A stretch of 17,961 bases of DNA from JAAYAY01 sp964429355 (GTDB taxonomy: Bacteria; Planctomycetota; Planctomycetia; Pirellulales; Thermoguttaceae). The notes beneath the pieces were generated by a model. That model ran no database searches, was not told the origin of the DNA, and worked only from the letters and a program-made list of their open reading frames with translations. How positions within the stretch are numbered: the stretch's first letter is position 1; the number at the start of each line of letters is the position of its first letter. A program made the position numbers and the translations under genes. Shown one piece after another: positions 14,755 to 17,961 of the stretch. The stretch covers positions 1-17,961 of the forward strand of contig CAYSCH010000184.1 of the NCBI GenBank assembly GCA_964429355.1, read 5' to 3'.

Positions 14755-17682
14755 TCATCCTCCGTCCAGAATCGTCCCCATCCGCTGCCTCAGTTCCCGC
14801 AGTCGCTCTTCCTGGTCCGCGTCAAACGAACCACGCCGCTGCGCGTAGGTGTCCATCCATAGGAACAGGCGATCCCAGTCGTTCGGTGTCAGTGCCACCT
14901 CGTAGTGACCCTTTCGCAGGAGCTGCACCAGGGCGCTGGTTTGAGCCGCCCCCGCACCGGCCTGAGATCGCCCCTCGGCATAGCACGCCAGCACGTGGTC
15001 GTGCAGGCTCGGTTTGCCATACCCGACAAGGCTCTCATACGACTTCTCCGGCCTGAGGTCGAACTGCTTCCCCTCTCCGTCTGGGTTGTGGCACGCGACG
15101 CACGACCTATCCAGAACCGGACCGACCAGCGTCAGAAAATCCAATGGCCAGGAACCTTCCGGTCCCGGTGTGATCGGCGAGGGGCCTCGCTGCGCAGCCA
15201 GCGGTGTCACGTTCCCCGGCGACGAATTCCGCGGCTCGTGGCAACCAATGCAGGCAAAGGTCTGACCCGGTTGAACGCTCGTGGCGCTCCGCATCGTTTG
15301 CACCGCGACTCCGCGGGCATCCAGGGCCTGGAGAAAAAACGGCACGCCCGACGGCACCGCAAAATGGGCCGACCCGTCCGCCTCAACCGGCACCGTTCCC
15401 ATGACGAACTTGCCCGGGTCGTCCCCCGTCAGTCCCATCGCAGGAAAATTCATCGTCGGATGTGTCTTGACCGGCAGGCCCACCAGCCGCAGTTGCCGGA
15501 TGCTTCCCCGTGAAAGCGGCTCCAGGCCGCGATACACGTCCTGCACCAGCACGGTCCCCACCTGGCGCCCCGAACGATCGACCGATGAGCTGATCTCCGG
15601 CGGCCGTGGCCGCGGCCGCACGGGAATTGGCGTTTCGCTCGAAATCGCCGGGTCCCGATAGATGAGCGTCAGGTTTCCGAAGGCGTCAAACAAATACAGT
15701 CCCAGATCGTTCGCCGGTCCTGGTCCCCCCCAGACCGGCGGCGGAGTCCCCGGAGGCAATGGGGCCCCGCTCCAGGCCACCAGAAAGTGCTCCTCCGACA
15801 AGGGGCAGGGACTGGCGAAATAGGTTTGCGGCCAGCCTTCGCTCTCCGGGAAAGCCACCTCAGGCGTCAGCCGCGTCAGGGGACTCTCGTCGTCATTGCC
15901 CTTCCGCGGATCCAGCACCACCAGGCTCCCGCCCGTCAAAGCGTGGTGCCCCGATGCGGTGAACGCGATCTTTGCGGAGTTGGGAATACACTGGGCCTCG
16001 AACACGCAGTGGGGATTCTTCGTCATGTTGCCGTAAACGGCCTGCTGGTTCGTGCCATCCGGCAAGGTCGACCAGAGACTCATGTACGGCATGTTGTGGC
16101 GGTCCACGTAGTCCCAGCGGGCATAAAGTATCCGCCCGGTTCGGTCCACGCTCGGCGTCCATTCGAACATCTCGAACGGCGAGATCTGGCGAATCTCCTT
16201 CCCCTCTCCATTCATCACGTGCAGCGTGTAGACGGCCACCGGGCGTTCCGGGCCGCCGCCGCAGCGAACGTAGCAGTCGGGCAGGGCCTTTTCGGAAACC
16301 GCCGCCACATCCGCCGCGCCGCACTGGATCTCCTGGCCCCGCCGCGTCGACAGGAAAACAATCTGGCCGTTGGGCAGATAACGCCCGTCAAAATCATCGT
16401 ACTTCCCAAACGTCAGCTTTCGCAGGGCCGTGCCGTCCAAGTTCATCTCGAAGAGATGATAGAAGGCGTCTTCCGGCACGTTCCCCTTGTCGAGTTTGTT
16501 CGGCTCTGCGTGCAGATCCCCGTAGTGCTTGCAGTAGGCAAAAAGCACTCGACGGCCGTCGCTCGACAGGTCCGGCCGCAAAAAACTTCCCGGCTCGAAC
16601 CCCGCTGTCAGGCACCGCAGTCGACGTGCCTCGGTCTTGAAATCTTCCAGAATGTACACGCCTCCCCCCGGCCGCGACCACCACCCGTAGTACTGGTCCG
16701 ACATGTGGGTGAAACTTCCCGGCACGCGTTTGACGAACAACAGGTCCTCAAAGTCCAGCAGGGGATTGGCCAACGACAACTCACGCACGGTCTGGCGGGC
16801 TGCGAGATAAGAAACTCGCCGCTCCGTTGCCGCTGCGTCCGGTCCGAGCCGGGCTGCGGCCTCGGCGGCCTCATTCAGTCGCGCTGCATGAGAAGTCGTA
16901 TCGACTCCCATCGCCCGCAGACTCTCGGCCAGTTCCAGCCCCCGCTCCACGACCTCGTGCGTCGGATACTCGGGAGGGGCCGCCTCCGCAGTCACCGCCC
17001 CTTCGGCGACGCGAGCCCTCGACCAGGCACTCGTGCTCGATTGGTTGGCCGGGCGCCCCAGAGCCAGGTTCTTCTCCTCCAGATCCCCAAAGACCTCCAC
17101 CTCGTCCAAGTGAAGATATTCCGGACCAGGAATCTGGATCCGGACAAGCCGGGCTTTCTGCCCCGCGGCAGGTATCACCAGCGGCTTCCCGTCCGCCTGT
17201 CCCAGAAAGTCGCCCCCGTTGTGCTCGTAGAAAGCCGTCCACGTCGAACCGTCCTCGGAAAACAACACATTCAGCCTCGCTGCGCGGCTGCTCACATTCC
17301 CATCGCAACGATTGTACACGGCAATCCTCGTCACCTCCTCCACCTGTCCCAGGTCCACCTGCCACCACGGGCTTTCGTCGCGATCCGTGTGGAAACCATA
17401 GGTGCCGTCTTTCACTCCGTCGCAGCCCCCCGACGCATCGGTTGTCGTCGCAACCGACTGCGACGCACCCCGCCGCACCTCTTCCGGAATCGCCGGCAGC
17501 TTGCGGACTCGGTCCTGAAGAACCCAATCGGCCTCCAACTCGGCTGCCGTGATCACCACCGGTGCCGCCGCGCCTCCCGGCGGTGCCCCTTCGGCTTCGG
17601 CCGCCGAGGGACTCAGCCAAGGCAGTATCCCCAACATACACGCAAGAATCCTGCGTCTCACGATACATCGAGAAGGCATCAT
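14755..17682 (-). CDS. Secreted diheme protein related to hydrazine synthase alpha subunit, with N-terminal discoidin domain
   Basis: A 975-residue exported protein. Signal peptide about 1-30 (ends SAAEA). An F5/8 type C (discoidin) domain follows (about 65-200; WWQVDLGQ, RLNVLFSEDG). A helical linker spans about 240-300. A TolB/propeller-like middle resembling the hydrazine synthase alpha middle domain covers about 310-690 (repeated DGT/GRILYARWDY-type blades). The C-terminus has two c-type heme sites, CIGCH (811-815) and CVACH (861-865), then a short helical end. Relatives are widespread in planctomycetes that do not perform anammox, so it should be read as a heme-containing exported redox or binding protein rather than hydrazine synthase. 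The discoidin domain suggests attachment to a polysaccharide. GGGGAG on the minus strand, eight bases before the first ATG, supports the start; a second ATG follows at once. Function and electron partner are unknown. Confidence 0.88.
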   Translation of the reverse strand: MMPSRCIVRRRILACMLGILPWLSPSAAEAEGAPPGGAAAPVVITAAELEADWVLQDRVRKLPAIPEEVRRGASQSVATTTDASGGCDGVKDGTYGFHTDRDESPWWQVDLGQVEEVTRIAVYNRCDGNVSSRAARLNVLFSEDGSTWTAFYEHNGGDFLGQADGKPLVIPAAGQKARLVRIQIPGPEYLHLDEVEVFGDLEEKNLALGRPANQSSTSAWSRARVAEGAVTAEAAPPEYPTHEVVERGLELAESLRAMGVDTTSHAARLNEAAEAAARLGPDAAATERRVSYLAARQTVRELSLANPLLDFEDLLFVKRVPGSFTHMSDQYYGWWSRPGGGVYILEDFKTEARRLRCLTAGFEPGSFLRPDLSSDGRRVLFAYCKHYGDLHAEPNKLDKGNVPEDAFYHLFEMNLDGTALRKLTFGKYDDFDGRYLPNGQIVFLSTRRGQEIQCGAADVAAVSEKALPDCYVRCGGGPERPVAVYTLHVMNGEGKEIRQISPFEMFEWTPSVDRTGRILYARWDYVDRHNMPYMSLWSTLPDGTNQQAVYGNMTKNPHCVFEAQCIPNSAKIAFTASGHHALTGGSLVVLDPRKGNDDESPLTRLTPEVAFPESEGWPQTYFASPCPLSEEHFLVAWSGAPLPPGTPPPVWGGPGPANDLGLYLFDAFGNLTLIYRDPAISSETPIPVRPRPRPPEISSSVDRSGRQVGTVLVQDVYRGLEPLSRGSIRQLRLVGLPVKTHPTMNFPAMGLTGDDPGKFVMGTVPVEADGSAHFAVPSGVPFFLQALDARGVAVQTMRSATSVQPGQTFACIGCHEPRNSSPGNVTPLAAQRGPSPITPGPEGSWPLDFLTLVGPVLDRSCVACHNPDGEGKQFDLRPEKSYESLVGYGKPSLHDHVLACYAEGRSQAGAGAAQTSALVQLLRKGHYEVALTPNDWDRLFLWMDTYAQRRGSFDADQEERLRELRQRMGTILDGG

Positions 17683-17690
17683 TCCACCAA

Positions 17691-17696
17691 CTCCCC
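17691..17696 (-). promoter_or_regulatory. Ribosome binding site for the hydrazine-synthase-alpha-like gene
   Basis: Minus-strand GGGGAG, eight bases before the first of two adjacent ATG codons (17680-17682), favours the first as the start. Confidence 0.55.
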
Positions 17697-17751
17697 ATGT
17701 CGTAGGATCCGGTCAGAGCGGAGAACCTCGCCCTGAACTCTGCCGCGCAGC

Positions 17752-17781
17752 ATTCTAGCACACTTGCTTACGGAAAGGCAA
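17752..17781 (-). promoter_or_regulatory. Candidate sigma-70-type promoter of the hydrazine-synthase-alpha-like gene
   Basis: Minus-strand -10 TAGAAT (17752-17757) matches TATAAT at five of six positions and has a TG one base upstream (extended -10). A -35-like TTGCCT (17776-17781) lies 18 bp further upstream. Transcription would begin near 17745, giving a leader of about 60 bases. Confidence 0.4.
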
Positions 17782-17935
17782 AAGGCCGTTTCTCGCCACA
17801 AAGCCGACCTTCTGAACAAGTCCCGTCTCGGCTGGCTGCCGGCAACCTCACCTCGCCCACCGGAGCTTCCGCCGTCCCCGATGATTGCCACAGGCTCGGC
17901 ACTCCGCCATAATCAGCGCCGTTTAGTCCATTCTC

Positions 17936-17961
17936 ATGGAACCAACAGTCGGGGGAAATTC
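17936..17961 (+). CDS. Possible start of a plus-strand gene cut by the window edge
   Basis: An ATG at 17936 opens a frame (MEPTVGGN) that runs off the end. Only eight complete codons are visible and no clear ribosome binding site precedes it, so this is a placeholder; the product cannot be named. Confidence 0.15.

Noticed and set aside
14755..17682. Anammox hydrazine synthase
   Set aside because: Only an alpha-like subunit is present, with an N-terminal discoidin domain and no other subunit or anammox gene nearby. Homologues of this kind are common in ordinary planctomycetes.
15787..17736. A 649-codon plus-strand open frame opposite the diheme protein gene
   Set aside because: It is antisense to a gene with clear heme motifs, signal peptide and discoidin domain. 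Its translation is rich in Arg, Pro, His and Gly with no domain, as expected from the complement of GC-rich coding DNA.

Overview
The window is about 18 kb of GC-rich DNA that most likely comes from a member of the Planctomycetota, probably a free-living heterotroph from a metagenome assembly. The grounds are the protein families. There is a DUF1080 (3-keto-disaccharide hydrolase) protein, a very long secreted PVC-type dehydrogenase/HEAT/cytochrome c protein, and a diheme protein related to the hydrazine synthase alpha subunit with an N-terminal discoidin domain. These are abundant paralogous families in planctomycetes and uncommon together elsewhere. The lineage is inferred from gene families only; no rRNA or housekeeping marker is present. 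A run of ten N bases at 11621-11630 marks an assembly gap.

Left part (1-8700): a secreted alkaline phosphatase and a secreted DUF1080 protein lie in tandem on the plus strand and probably form an operon. They face a convergent 1211-residue secreted heme protein on the minus strand. That gene is divergent, across a 164-bp promoter region, from a secreted GH20 hexosaminidase-like enzyme with a C-terminal discoidin-like domain. All four carry signal peptides, so this half encodes an export programme for phosphate scavenging, glycan cleavage and sugar or carbohydrate oxidation coupled to cytochrome c.

Middle (8657-10349): an unrecognised 350-residue protein lies on the minus strand. Its 3' end may carry a frameshift, or be followed by a small overlapping gene. 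A 530-bp divergent intergenic region follows, with two clear hairpins and one weak small reading frame.

Right part (10350-14754): a hopanoid module on the plus strand, in the order squalene-hopene cyclase (shc), HpnH and HpnG. In order of reaction, Shc cyclises squalene to the hopene skeleton. HpnH, a radical SAM enzyme, adds the 5'-deoxyadenosyl group. HpnG, a nucleosidase, removes adenine to give the ribosyl side chain that leads to extended C35 hopanoids. The genes for squalene synthesis (hpnCDE type) are not in the window. The assembly gap falls just after the catalytic DXDDTA motif of the cyclase and is probably over-long.

Right edge (14755-17961): the hydrazine-synthase-alpha-like diheme protein is on the minus strand. 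Its stop codon abuts the hpnG stop codon with no spacer. A recognisable promoter lies upstream of it, and there may be the first codons of another plus-strand gene at the very end. I see no tRNA, rRNA, CRISPR array, insertion sequence or phage gene. The strongest leads for follow-up are the frameshift/small-ORF question at 8657-8850, the gap length in shc, the extended N-terminus of HpnG, and the structured elements upstream of shc and hpnG.
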